NCBI RefSeq assembly: GCF_964031085.1
Contig: NZ_OZ035001.1
Location: 930,001-994,000 of the forward strand
DNA: 64,000 nt
From: Spiroplasma endosymbiont of Asaphidion curtum
GTDB taxonomy: Bacteria; Bacillota_I; Bacilli_A; Mycoplasmatales; Nriv7
Direction: 5' to 3'
The notes beneath the pieces were generated by a model. That model was not told the origin of the DNA. It ran no database searches and saw only the letters and a list, made by a program, of their open reading frames with translations. A program made the position numbers and the translations under genes. Within the stretch, counting starts at the first letter, position 1. The number at the start of each line of letters is the position of its first letter. Shown one piece after another: positions 20,915-31,690 of this stretch.

Positions 20915-22339
20915 CTATTCATTTTCATTATCATGATACGATTTATTTCATACTAATGATAATAATATACAGGCACTTACACCACAAACTATTAAAAATA
21001 TAAAGGTTGCATCTCAACGATTATTTAAACTTTGTAATCCAGAACCAATAACAACTTTAGATATTACAGCATCACCAAAATAACCAAATATACCAGTAAA
21101 ACCAGCAGCTGTTGCTACAACTCTTTTATTTGATAAATCCATCGCTTGCATCCCAATAAACGCAACCGGACCATAAATACAAAAACCAGCAATTCCCATA
21201 AAGAGAGCAATTTGTCAAATACTTTGATATTGAGCTTGTCATAAACCAACAATTGATAATGTCGTAATGGCAATAGCTGCAATCATAATTGGTGTTAATC
21301 TTCCTTTAAATAATGTTTTAGCAGTAAATCCCATTAATATCGTTCCTGGAACCGCCATTCATTCAAAAATACTTCATAATCATTTACCTTGATTTTTAAC
21401 ATCAAAACTATGTTGTTCTTTAAAAAAGGTTAAAGTTCAATCAGAAACACCATTTCTTAATACATATATAAATAAATTAGCAAAAGCAATAATTCACAAA
21501 TTTTTATTTAATAAAACATATTTTTTAAAATAATAAAATCAAGTTTTTTCAACAACCTTATTTTTACTATCATTAACACCAACAAATTTTTTAACTTCAA
21601 TATCTAATTTTTCAGGATAATACTTTTTATAATGTTCTTCAACTGATAACAAACCTAAACTTTCTGGTCGATCTTTCATAAATATACAAATTAATATTCC
21701 CCCAACTAAACCAATAGCACTAGGCAAAATAAAGTAACCCGCAATACCAATATATTCTTCTAATAATGAATGCGATATCATAATTATTATCGCAATTATT
21801 GCTGTTCCAAAATTATGCGATGTATTCCAAAAAGTCATCCGCATTTGTTTTTCTTTCGGTATAAACCAATTAGTCATACTTCTAGCACTAGCAGGTCATC
21901 CCATTCCTTGAAATCAACCAATCAAAGCCATTAAACTCATCATTAATACAATATTAGTAATATTAATGCCAACCATTCATCCCATTATAAAATTCATTAA
22001 TGACGACAAAATTAAACCGATTCCTAAAAATCAACGAGCATTACTACGATCACCAACAGAACCCATTACAAATTTAGAAACCCCATAACTAAGTCCCATT
22101 GCCATACCAACTAACGAATAAATATCTTTTGTCATTAAACCATTATTAATTAAATCACTTCCAGCAACACTTCATTGCCTTCTAATAAAATAATATAATA
22201 TATATGATATTATTGCTATTCAAAATACTCGCTCTTGATGAGATTTAAAATATTTTTTAATTAAAAAATCTTCAGTTAATTGTCCTTTTGCTTTTGCTGG
22301 TTTCATAAACGCAAACATTTTTGCAAATCAAATTTTCAT
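20915..22339 (-). CDS. glpT: MFS transporter, GlpT/UhpT (organophosphate:phosphate antiporter) type
   Basis: 474 aa with 12 membrane helices and a central loop. The first helix reads YFIRRQWSVAGSDLI, matching the Y-x-x-R core of the GlpT/UhpT family where Arg binds phosphate; GWFQGMGWPASARSMTNWF in helix 4-5 is another family signature. Import of glycerol-3-phosphate is likely because the neighbouring gene is a GlpO-like oxidase. Start ATG 22339 is preferred over 22354 because the SD AAGGATGG would overlap the latter. A MITE now lies between it and glpO, so read-through from glpO may be altered. Confidence 0.85.
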
Positions 22340-22365
22340 ATTTTTTATTACCATCCTTAATCATT

Positions 22366-22509
22366 AGACTTGGTACATAACCCTCAATTTTATCTACTAT
22401 TTTGATAATATTATTTTCTAGATGAAGTACAAATGTTAGATAAATACAAAGACGAAAATGAATTTTATAGTTTGGTAGGTGCAAAATGTTATAGTTATGT
22501 ACCAAGTCT
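22366..22509 (+). mobile_element. ISb-derived MITE (copy 3)
   Basis: 144 bp, perfect AGACTTGGTACATAAC ends, flanked by ATT on both sides. It lies exactly between the glpO stop (22514) and the glpT leader. Confidence 0.92.
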
Positions 22510-22513
22510 ATTA

Positions 22514-23593
22514 TTAATTTTTATTTTTTAATTCTTTTTCTTGTATCATATTAACAACATATTTAGCGATCGCTGGACTTGCACTTAAACCAGGACTAGA
22601 TATACCAACAACATTAATTCATTTATCAGAACCTCATTCAATATGAAAATCATTTTTTGCTTCAATTGATCTTGAACCAGCAAACATACTCGTAATTCTA
22701 AAATTTAAATCAGGTTTTATTTTTTTCCCTGTTGCAATTAATTTCTGAATAGTTTCTGCTTTTAAATCAATTGTATTGTGATTATGATAATCATTATGAT
22801 TTTCTGCTGTTGGACCAATAATTATTTTATTATCAAAATTTGGAGCAACCAATATTCCCTTACCTAAACTAGTTGGTGGCAAAAAATATATCATATCAAT
22901 ATTTTCTTCATTTTCACAAACTAAATACTGACCTTTTCTTAATGACAAACTAAAGTTTTTTGTTTCTTCAATATTAAACTGAGCACCATGACCAGCACAA
23001 TTAATAATTAAATCAAAATCAGATGGGATAATATCCTTATGACCATCAAAAAATAATTTAGTTGTTAATGACACAAAATCACAATTTTTAATAATTTTAA
23101 TGCGATCATTATTTTCTCATTGTTTAAGTAATAGTGTTACATATTTCTTAACATTTAAAATATAAGAATCAACGCCTAATAAATATTTACTAACATTTTT
23201 ATTACTAGATAAATTTGCATTTAATGTTAACAAATTACTATTAATACCATTAACAATTCCTTGCTTTAAAAGTTGATCTAATACTTGAGCATCATCTTCA
23301 TTAAAACTCAATACTTGTGTAGGAACATATTTTATAATTTCATTATTAGCTTTTTTATTCTCAAGATATCTTTTTTTTCAAATATTATGACCTTGAATTC
23401 CCAAAACTGCCTTTAAAGTTCCTGGCGTTGCATCAAAACCCATATGAATAATATTTGAATTTAATATTGATGTTTCTGAACAAACATCTTGATTTTTTTC
23501 AATAATTGTTATTTTATTATTAGATTGTGCTAATAATTCCTTTGCAAGTTCAAGACCAATAATTCCCGAACCAATAATTAATATTTTTTTCAC
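22514..23593 (-). CDS. glpO: FAD-dependent glycerol-3-phosphate oxidase-like protein
   Basis: 359 aa. N-terminal FAD Rossmann motif KKILIIGSGIIGLELAKEL with the acidic end IIEKN; a later INCAGHGA and C-terminal NVVGISSPGLSASPAIAKYV complete a DAO-fold oxidase. In mollicutes the type with this length oxidises glycerol-3-phosphate with O2 and releases H2O2, a known cytotoxic factor. The adjacent GlpT-like importer supports this. An L-2-hydroxyglutarate-type oxidase is the alternative, because the two share the fold. Start GTG 23593 lies 8 nt after AAAGGA. Confidence 0.78.
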
Positions 23594-23851
23594 CTTAACA
23601 TTCCTTCTTTCATCATTATAAATTAATTTAATATATCTTAAAAACAATTTTATTTTAATACACTTTAACATGAAAAATTCTTCTTTTTTCTTACCATTTT
23701 TTCAAAATAAAATTTAATCATTATTAATTTATCTTTTTAAGATTTTTAATTTTTTAATTAAGCATTTGATTTATATATCGTGGTAGCAATAATAATGTTC
23801 TATATTCTTAACAATTTTTATTTAATAAATTTCTCTCTAAGACATAAAAAA

Positions 23852-23870
23852 TGCAACTAAAAAAGTTACA
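23852..23870 (-). terminator. Terminator after the SpoU methylase
   Basis: 7-bp stem TGTAACT / AGTTGCA on the minus strand with one G-T pair, followed by six T. It begins directly after the methylase stop. The 250 bp between it and glpO holds no other gene I can see. Confidence 0.65.
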
Positions 23871-24620
23871 TTAATTTTGATTCATTATTTCATAAAGACT
23901 AATAGTTAAAGCATTAGCAACATTCAAAGATTCTACCCCGTTTGATGTTGGAATATAAAAATTATCATCAATCAATGGTCATAAATGAGAATTTATTCCT
24001 TTACCCTCATTGCCAAATAATAATGCTACTTGATTATTAAAATTCACATCGCGCAAACGATTATTAGCTTCTTTAAATACTGTACCATAAACTTTAAAAC
24101 CTTTATCTTTTATACTAGCAATAACAAGTTCCAAATTAGTTTTAATAATATTTAGATGAAATATCGCCCCCATTGAAGTCCGAATTACTTTATCATTATA
24201 AATATCAACACTATCATTACTAATATATAATGTTTGCACATTAAAGGCAACACAACTACGAATGATATTTCCCAAATTAGTTGGATCTTGAATTTTATCT
24301 AACATGACAACTAAATTTTTATCAACTTCATAACTATAATCTAAAAAACTACAAACACCAATAATTGGTTGGGGATTAACAGTTGCAGATATTTTCTTAA
24401 TAATTTGCTCATTAACAATAATTATATTACTAAAATCTTCAATTTTATTAGCAATATCTTGTGTTATTAAAATCATTAATAACTTATTTTGTTTCTTAGC
24501 CTCTTCAATTAAGTGAAACCCTTCAATAAGAAACTGTTCCTTTTCTTTACGATACTTGCTCTCTTTTAACTTGACTAAATCCTTAATTAAGGAATTATCT
24601 ATTGAATTAATTATTTTCAT
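23871..24620 (-). CDS. SpoU/TrmH family RNA 2'-O-methyltransferase
   Basis: 249 aa. N-terminal substrate-binding part (FLIEGFHLIEEAKK), then SPOUT knot motifs: VVMLDKIQDPTNLGNIIRSC (motif 1), ALLFGNEGKGI (motif 2) and IPTSNGVESLNVANALTISLYE (motif 3). Acts on rRNA or tRNA ribose; RlmB-like or TsnR-like, which the sequence alone does not separate. Followed by a terminator and preceded by tRNA-Leu. Confidence 0.92.
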
Positions 24621-24644
24621 ATCAAAAATGCTTTCTAAAATTAA

Positions 24645-24727
24645 TGGTGCCCAAGATCGGACTCGAACCGATACGGATCAACCGATGGTTTTTGAGACCA
24701 TTGTGTCTACCATTCCACCACTTGGGC
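24645..24727 (-). tRNA. tRNA-Leu (anticodon CAA)
   Basis: Acceptor GCCCAAG / CTTGGGC, discriminator A and encoded CCA (24645-24647). Anticodon arm ATGGT-CTCAAAA-ACCAT gives CAA. Long variable arm and GGTTCGAGTCC T-arm fit leucine. Confidence 0.95.
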
Positions 24728-24741
24728 CTTATTTTTTAATT

Positions 24742-24885
24742 AGACTTGGTACATAACTATAACATTTTGCGCCTACCAAACTATAAAATTCATTTTCGTC
24801 TTTGTATTTATCTAACATTTGTACTTCATCTAGAAAATAATATTATCAAAATAGTAGATAAAATTGAGGGTTATGCACCAAGTCT
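24742..24885 (-). mobile_element. ISb-derived MITE (copy 4)
   Basis: 144 bp, near-identical to the 22366 copy but in the other orientation, flanked by ATT on both sides. It is 14 bp from the 5' end of tRNA-Leu and so lies in its promoter region. Confidence 0.92.
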
Positions 24886-24930
24886 ATTATATAGTATTTT
24901 AGTAAAAAATCAAATATTTTTCAGAAGAAA

Positions 24931-25045
24931 CGGTCGCGTTTAGTTTTCTTAGGTATTGCTTTGAAGAAGTAAAACAATCAGCTAATTATATTATTTAATT
25001 ACTAAACTAACCCTACCTTTCTTGTTATTGTCATTTTTATTCATT
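24931..25045 (-). repeat. Repeat R1, copy 1
   Basis: About 115 bp sharing long stretches with 47609-47715 and, in the other orientation, 62697-62848. The shared block on the minus strand reads GAATAAAAATGACAATAAC..., continues through a conserved AT-rich middle and ends near AAACGCGACC. It is cut at 25045 by ISa. Confidence 0.75.
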
Positions 25046-25125
25046 AGACTTCTTGCATTACTTATTTATTAAACAAAATTCCTATAAAATATATTTAAAA
25101 TAGAAATTATAAGGAATTTAAGATT

Positions 25126-25949
25126 ATGAAATTTGATAAATTTAATTTTATTAATGATAAAGAATTATTACGATTAACTGGAATAAAGCAAAGTACTTTT
25201 AATAAAATGTTAAATATTTTAAAAGAAGCTGAGTTAAAAAAGTTTAAAAGAGGTGGTAAAAATAATAAATTATCATTAGAAAATAGATTATTGATGACTT
25301 TATCATATTGACGAGAATATCGTACTTATTTTCATCTTGGTAAAAGTTTTGATATTAGTGAAGCTAGTTGTTATCGAAATATCAAGTGAATTGAAGATAT
25401 TTTAATCAAACATCCTGATTTTCAACAACTTGCTGGTAAAAAAGCATTAATAAATGATTATTTTAATGATAAAACAATTATTATTGATGCTACAGAAACA
25501 CCCATTTAACGCCCAAAAAAGACAAAAACAATCTTATTCAGGAAAAAAGAAAAAACACACTATTAAAACACAAGTAATTATTAAAAAAGAAAGCAAAATA
25601 ATTATTGCAACAAATTTTTCTCTTGGTAAAAAGCATGATTTTTGTTTATTTAAAGAATCAAAAATCCCAATTTTAAAAAATACTAAATTAATAGTTGATA
25701 ATGGTTATCAAGGAATACAAAAAATTCATAGTAATGTTTCTAATACCTAAGAAAAAAACAAAGAAAAACCCTTTAAATAAAGAACAAAAACATAATAATA
25801 AATTAATTTCAAAAATGAGAATTATTATTGAAAATATTTTTGCTATTCTTAAAAAATTTAAAATTATTACTGAAAAATATCGTAATCGTAGAAAACGATT
25901 TAGTTTAAGATTTAATTTAATTGCTTCAATTTATAATTTGCAATTATAG
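25126..25949 (+). pseudogene. ISa transposase, inactivated
   Basis: Same orfA/orfB plan as the other ISa copies. Here CAACGC has become TAACGC (stop) just before the slip site, the A run is 6 instead of 7, and an extra T near 25738 shifts orfB again. Cannot give a full transposase. Confidence 0.88.
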
Positions 25950-25974
25950 ATAACATAAAATATTTATTTAAAAT

Positions 25975-27056
25975 GCCAAATTGTAAAGTTAAGTGCAACT
26001 AAATTATTTTTCTAACCAAATATTCGATTGGTGAAAGATAATTTAGTATTTTTCTTGGTCTTTGGTTTAAAGACAATATAAATTTATGAACTGCATTTTT
26101 AGTAGTATTTGAAAAATTAAATTTTTTAGGAAATTTTTCTCTAATTAAACCATTAGTATTTTCATTAGTACCTCTTTGTCAAGGCGAATACGCATTAGCA
26201 AAATAAATTTTCACATTTAAATTTTTTTCAAGTTGTTGTCAATTAGAAAATTCTTTACCCCTATCAAATGTTATAGTCTTAACAAGATTATTTGGAAGAA
26301 TTGATAAATAATGGCTAATGTTTTCGTTAATAACTTTAGTAGTTCTATTTTCAACTAACATTGCTAAAGTAAATCTTGATGTTCTTTCAACTAAAGTTAT
26401 TAAACATGATTTACTTTTACCTCGTGATGATACTACAGTATCACCTTCTCAATGACCAACAGTTATACGATTATTAACATTAATATTTCGTTCTTTAATT
26501 GATTTACCATTAAATTTACCGCAATTTTCTTGAGATTTTCGTTTCTTACCTTTTCTTCTTAAATTTTTATTAGTAACTTTTTCAAGTAATCCAGAATAAA
26601 TTCAATTGTAAATTGTTTTAAAACTAATAATTCATTCTTTATGAAAATTTTTAATTCTGCCATAAATTTGTTCAGGCGATCAACCTAATAGTAATTTTTG
26701 TTGTACATATTTTACTAATTCTCTATTTTTAAACTTATGAAAATAAACATGTGATTGTTTTCTGTTTTCTGCTTTATTTTGTGCAATTAATGAAAAATAA
26801 TGATTACTATCTTTATTTCTATTGACTTCTCGAATAATAGTACTAATACTTCGATTAAGATTTTTAGCTATTTCACTAATTTTTACTTTAAACTTCAATT
26901 GATTCTCAATATAAATTCTTTCATATATGCCAAGATGTTTGTAACCCATATAAAAACTCCTTGCTTTGTTTTTTCTAAAATAAACTTAGCATCATGAAAT
27001 TTTTATATGAGATTTTTTGCAATTTTATTTACTTGCACTTACAAGTATAATTCAGC
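25975..27056 (-). mobile_element. IS30-type element (copy 3) with AAAT target duplication
   Basis: 1082 bp, GCCAAATTG to AATTCAGC, flanked by AAAT on both sides inside ISa. A clean nested insertion that fixes both element ends and the 4-bp duplication. Confidence 0.96.
25999..26949 (-). CDS. IS30 family transposase
   Basis: 316 aa, intact, near-identical to the 3626-4576 copy. One substitution near the middle is visible at the DNA level (CCGCAATTTT for CCGCGATTTT, Arg to Cys in ENRGKF). Confidence 0.94.
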
Positions 27057-27215
27057 AAATTAAATTTAAATAATAAAATAATTTTTTGTTGTGTCAAAAT
27101 TTACACATTTAATAAAATCCATAAGTATTAACCTAATAAAAGTTAGAAATTACTATATAGTATTTTTTATTTACAAATAATTTGTAATTATTTTAATAAG
27201 TAATGCAAGAAGTCT

Positions 27216-27359
27216 AATAAAATAATTTTTTGTTGTGTCAAAATTTACACATTTAATAAAATCCATAAGTATTAACCTAATAAAAGTTAGAAATTACTAT
27301 ATAGTATTTTTTATTTACAAATAATTTGTAATTATTTTAATAAGTAATGCAAGAAGTCT
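27216..27359 (+). mobile_element. Extra ISa right end in tandem
   Basis: 144 bp repeating the ISa 3' tail and inverted repeat immediately after a complete ISa. Best explained by an ISa that inserted into an older ISa at AAT, after which the duplicated 5' parts recombined. Confidence 0.8.
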
Positions 27360-28076
27360 ATTAATGTTTTACCAATTAATATCCCAATTGGGACTCAATA
27401 TTCCCATGCAACCGGAATTGCGTTTGCTGAAAAGTTTAAACAAGGTGATGGTATTGTTATTACTACTATTGGTGATGGGGGAACGAGTGAAGGCGAAGTT
27501 TATGAAGCAATGAACTTTGCTACGATTCATAAATTACCAGTAATTTTTATGGTGGAAAATAATCAGTGGTCCTTAACAACACCGAGAAAAAAAGCATCAG
27601 CAACGGCATCTTTAGCAATTAGAGGTGTGGGTGTTTTTGGGATTGCTAGTGCTCAAGTTGATGGTAATGATTTTTTTACAGTTTATGCAATGGTTGAAAA
27701 AGCAATTGTTCGTGCAAAAGCTGGTGAAGGTCCAACCTTTATTGAAACAATTACTTATCGGCGTTTTGCTCATTCAGCATCGGATATTAAAAAAGATTAT
27801 TATGATCCACAATTAGAAGCTGAATGATTAAAAAAAGATCCGCTTGATCGGTTAAGAAATTATTTAATTGCGAATAAAAAATGAGATGAAACCAAACAAA
27901 AACAATTAGATGTTGAAAATGAAGTATTAATTCGTAATGAAATTAATAGTGCAATGAATAAAAAAGATACAAAATTGGCAGATATTTTTCAATATACATA
28001 TGCAAAAATGACACCGCAATTAGAAGAACAATTAGCAGAAGCACAAGCATATTTTGCAAAGGAAGGTAATAACTAA
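27360..28076 (+). pseudogene. pdhA: Pyruvate dehydrogenase E1 alpha, N-terminus removed by ISa
   Basis: 238 C-terminal residues remain of about 370. The thiamine-diphosphate motif GDGGTSEGEVYEAMNFAT ... ENNQWS is present, followed by the phosphorylation-loop-like TYRRFAHSASD. UGA encodes Trp (EAEWLKKDP). There is no start codon; sequence begins at the ISa boundary with INVLPINIPIGTQ. First gene of the former pdhABCD operon; its stop overlaps the pdhB ATG (TAATG). Without the N-terminal third it cannot form a normal E1. Confidence 0.92.
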
Positions 28077-29081
28077 TGGCACTATATAGTAATATTCAAA
28101 CATTAACTAATGCACTAGACATTGCAATGGAACGCGATAAGACAATAGTTACTTATGGTGAAGATGTTGGTTTTTGCTGGTGGCATGTTTCGTGCAACTA
28201 GAGGTTTACAAAAGAAACATGGTGAAAATCGTTGTTTTGATGCGCCAATTGCTGAAGCTAGTTTAGTAGGAATTGCTGCTGGAATGGCTTTTAATGGACT
28301 TCGCCCGATTGGGGAATTACAGTTTCAAGGGTTTTGCTTATTCGGCGTTTCAACAATTATTTTGTCATATAGTTCGGTTTCGTAATCGCACAAGAGGAAG
28401 ATTTACTTGTCCAATGGTTATTCGGATGCCAGTTAATTTGTGAGGTTTAAAAGGTTTAGAACATCATTCTGAAGCTATTGAAGCAATGTTTGCGCATGTT
28501 CTCCTGGTTTTAAAGTTGTTATTCCGGCTAAACCTACTGATGTTAAAGGATTAATGTTAGCAGCAGCGGAATGTGATGATCCGGTAATGTTTTTAGAACC
28601 GTTAAGAAATTATTATACGCCCAAAGAAGAAGTTGCTGCTGGTCATTATACCATTGAAATTGATAAGGCAAAACAAATTACTAAATGAGAAGCTAGTGAT
28701 AATCCTGATTTAACAATTGTTACTTATGGGCCATTAGTTTATGATTGTGAAGCTGCTGTTGCTAAATTGCAACAAGAAGGAATGAAAATTGAATTAATTG
28801 ATTTAATGACAATTCATCCGTGAGATGAGGCAATAGTTGTTGTTTTCGTTAAAAAGACAAGAAGAATATTAGTAGTGCATGAAGCAGTTAAATCTTTTTC
28901 AGTATCTTCAGAAATTATTACGACAATTAATGAAAAATGTTTTGAATATTTACAATGTCCGCCAGCGAGATTAACAGGTTATGATGTGACTGTTCCTTTA
29001 TATCAAGGTGAACATTGATTTAAGATTACTGAAAAAAGAATTATTGATAAAGTAAAAACAATGATGACATATTTAGCTTAA
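28076..29081 (+). pseudogene. pdhB: Pyruvate dehydrogenase E1 beta, three frameshifts
   Basis: Begins MALYSNIQTLTNALDIAM and covers the full E1 beta length, but the frame changes three times: an extra T in the T5 run at 28171-28175 (DVGF-AGGMFRATRG), an extra G near 28330 (ELQFQGF-YSAFQQLF) and a 2-bp insertion near 28498-28503 (AMFAH-PGFKVVIPAKPTD). The net +1 agrees with the total length. The downstream part reads cleanly to TMMTYLA. The homopolymer changes could be sequencing errors, but the neighbours are damaged too. Confidence 0.88.
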
Positions 29082-29100
29082 GTGAGAAAGGAGTAGAGAT

Positions 29101-30419
29101 ATGATAGAATTTAAATTTTTAGGTCTTGATGGTGATATTAATGAAGGTCAAATAACACAAATTTATGTTAAGATTGGCGATGATATTAAAAAAGGTCAAG
29201 ATTTATTTGAGTTAGAAGCAGATAAACTTTCTCAAGCAATAGTTGCTGAATTTGATGGTAAAATTGGTCAAATTAATTTTGAAGTTGGCGATATTTATTA
29301 AGACCGGTGATGTCTTTGCTAGTAGTAATCTTAGTAATAATGTTACTTCATCTAAATCTAATAAGTCAGAAGAAAGTATTAATAAACAAGTTTCATCAAA
29401 TATGATGGAAACTAATCCTGAAAAATCAAATAATAAAGTATTAGCAACCCCATTAGCTCGAAGGATGGCTCGTGAATTAGGAATCGATATTACAACTATT
29501 AAGGGGACAGGACCTAATGGCAGAGTATTAAAACAAGATTTAGTCGGTGGACATCCTTTGTCTAGTGAAGTAAAATCATCGAAATTAGTAACAGAAAAAC
29601 CATTAGCGGTTGCCCCGCCAATGCAATCTTGTGTTGATGATATTTCTTTAAAAATGGTATCGCAAGCAGAACAGCGTGTAAAAATGACGCCAACCAGAAA
29701 AGCAATTTTTAAAGCAATGAGTAATTCAGTTTTTACAATTCCGCATACTAGTTTAATGACGCAAGTAAATGTTACTGCTTTAGTACAATTAAGAGCACAA
29801 TTAAAAATGACAGTTATTAAACCTGATTTTAAATTAACTTATATGCCATTTTTTATTAGGGCAGTTACGATGGCTTTAAAAGAATTTCCAATAATTAATG
29901 CACGATTAGATGAAGTAACAGAAGAAATTGTTTATCATAATTATTATAATATTGGCATTGCTGCTGATAAGATGTTAGCTCATGTGGCATCAGCGCAAAG
30001 AATTGTTGCTGTGGAAAATATTTTAGGTAAGAATAGTAAAATGGATATGGATTATATTGCTAGTTGTATTTATTCGTTTCCAAAAATTGCTAGTGTTGGT
30101 TTAACAGAGCAACAATGTCAAGATAAACAATTACCGTTTAGTAGTTTTAAGTTTCCTTTATTGGGTAATGGTAAAGCATTAGCTGATGGTGAAATAACGG
30201 GATTTGTTAAACTTTTAGCCAATAAACGAACTGGTGAGATTTATGGGGCTCATATTATTTCGGGAACAGCAACGGATATGATTATGGGAGTGACAACAAC
30301 AATGGTTAGTGAAGGAACAATTTATGAGTTGGCAAAAAACAATTCATCCTCATCCAACTTTATCAGAAGTTGTGATGGAAGCTGTGCATGGAATTATTGG
30401 TAAACCAATTCATGGTTAA
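29101..30419 (+). pseudogene. Chimera of pyruvate dehydrogenase E2 (N-terminal half) and dihydrolipoamide dehydrogenase (C-terminal end)
   Basis: The start is E2: a lipoyl domain with lipoyl Lys42 (ELEADKLSQ), a frameshift (extra T near 29294), a linker, the peripheral-subunit-binding domain (ATPLARRMARELGID, TGPNGRVLKQDL) and the first part of the catalytic domain up to YYNIGIAADK. From about 29970 the sequence is the E3 C-terminus: MLAHVASAQRIVAVENIL, SFPKIASVGLTEQQ, GEIYGAHIISG and, after an extra A near 30336, IHPHPTLSEVVMEAVHG. The E2 active-site HxxxDG and the E3 FAD, NAD and CxxxxC regions are missing. Deletion joined pdhC to pdhD in frame. SD GAAAGGAG precedes ATG 29101. Confidence 0.9.
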
Positions 30420-30449
30420 TTTAAAATTTTAATGAAAAGGAGAATTATC

Positions 30450-31184
30450 ATGGCAGGACATTCAAAATGAGCAAATATTAAGCATCGTAAAGCGGCCCAA
30501 GATAAAATTCGTGGTAAAATTTTTCAAAAAATTTTGCGACAATTAAATACTGCGGTAAGAAACGGTGGGATTAATATTGAAACTAACAATCAATTGCGAT
30601 TGCTAATTGAAAAAGCAAAAACAGTTAATATGCCCAAAGAAAATATTGACCGTGCTTTAAAGAAATTTAGTCAAGATAATAGTAATCTTAATTATGAAGA
30701 AATTATTTATGAAGGATTTGTTGCGGGACATATTGCTGTTATGGTTGAATGTTTAACTGATAATCGTAATCGTACAGCGACTAATGTTCGTAGTATTTTT
30801 AATAAAGCTAAAGGAACATTAGGGGTTACTGGCAGTGTTCGTTATCTTTTTACTCGTGTGGGACTATTAGTTTTTACTAATAAGACCGTTAGTGTGGATA
30901 AAGTTTTTGAATGAGCTTTAGAAATTGCGGCTATTGATGTTAATAACGATGAAGGAACATTTATTATTACGACAACTGTTGATAGGTTTTGAATAACCAA
31001 AACCTTTTTAGAATCTAAGGGTGTTACTGCCTTTGATGTTAGTGAAATTATTTTTCAACCGAACAAAACAGTATCCTTAAAAAATAAAATTGCCATTGAA
31101 CAATTTTGACAGTTAATTAATTCCTTAGAAGATGATGACGATGTGCAAAATATTTATTATAACTTTGTGGAAGATGATAATTAA
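30450..31184 (+). CDS. yebC: YebC/PmpR family DNA-binding regulator / translation factor
   Basis: 244 aa. The diagnostic N-terminus MAGHSKWANIKHRKAAQD is present with UGA as Trp, followed by the three YebC domains and an acidic C-terminus. The family includes transcription regulators and factors that help ribosomes through proline stretches. SD AAAAGGAG lies 6 nt before ATG 30450. It begins 30 bp after the broken pdh operon and may share its promoter. Confidence 0.95.
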
Positions 31185-31249
31185 TTAAAAAGGAAATTAT
31201 ATTGCTAAAAACTAATAAATTATTAGTAAAGTTAAAAAGGAGATTGTTG

Positions 31250-31336
31250 ATGAATCAAGAGTATATTTTAGCTATTGACCCAGCCGGAATTGGCGTTACA
31301 GGAGTAGTTATTTGTGATCTGCAAGATTTATCTATT
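31250..31336 (+). pseudogene. N-terminal stub of a RuvC-fold-like gene cut by ISb
   Basis: About 29 residues: MNQEYILAIDPAGIGVTGVV. The Asp followed by a Gly-rich turn and TG resembles the first strand of RuvC/RNase H-fold nucleases (DxxxxxTG). A strong SD (AAAAAGGAGA) precedes the ATG. ISb at 31337 removes the rest. Identification is tentative because so little remains. Confidence 0.5.
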
Positions 31337-31690
31337 AGACTTGGTACATAACCTTTAATTTTATCTACTATTTTGATAATATTATTTCCTAGGTGAAGTA
31401 CAAATATTAGATAAATATAAAGATGAAAGTGAATTTTATAGTCTAATAGGCATAAAATATAAAACTTTCATGAAAATGGTAGAAATTTTAAAAGAAGCTG
31501 AAGCTAAACAAAAACAAATTGGTGGTAGACCAAATAAATTATCAATAGAGCAAAGATTACTTATGACTTTAGAATACTGAAAAGAATATAGTACATATCG
31601 TATTATTGCAAAAAGATATTATTGGAAAATAAGGGTACTAATAATAATTTATTAGCAATTGATGCTACAGAAATTCCAATTGAAAGAATT
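31337..31690 (+). mobile_element. ISb fragment with internal deletion
   Basis: Left end AGACTTGGTACATAACC, then orfA whose start is mutated (ATA for ATG). About 130 bp between the HTH region and KILLENKGTNNN are missing, and it stops at an IS30 insertion after ATEIPIERI. Non-functional. Confidence 0.85.

Larger units (their letters stand above)
25046..27215 (+). mobile_element. ISa, full length, carrying an IS30 copy
   Basis: ISa from AGACTTC to GAAGTCT, with an IS30 element inserted at AAAT in its 3' non-coding tail. A second ISa right end follows directly. The ATT left flank matches ATT after that second end (27360-27362), not the bases after 27215, so the outer insertion runs to 27359. 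Confidence 0.92.

Noticed and set aside
22272-22505. 77-aa ORF running from the MITE into glpT
   Set aside because: It is composed of MITE sequence and the glpT leader in one frame; MITE copies elsewhere give different extensions, so no selection on this frame is indicated.
24556-24756. 66-aa plus-strand ORF across tRNA-Leu
   Set aside because: It reads through the antisense of the tRNA and the SpoU gene start; no SD or homology.
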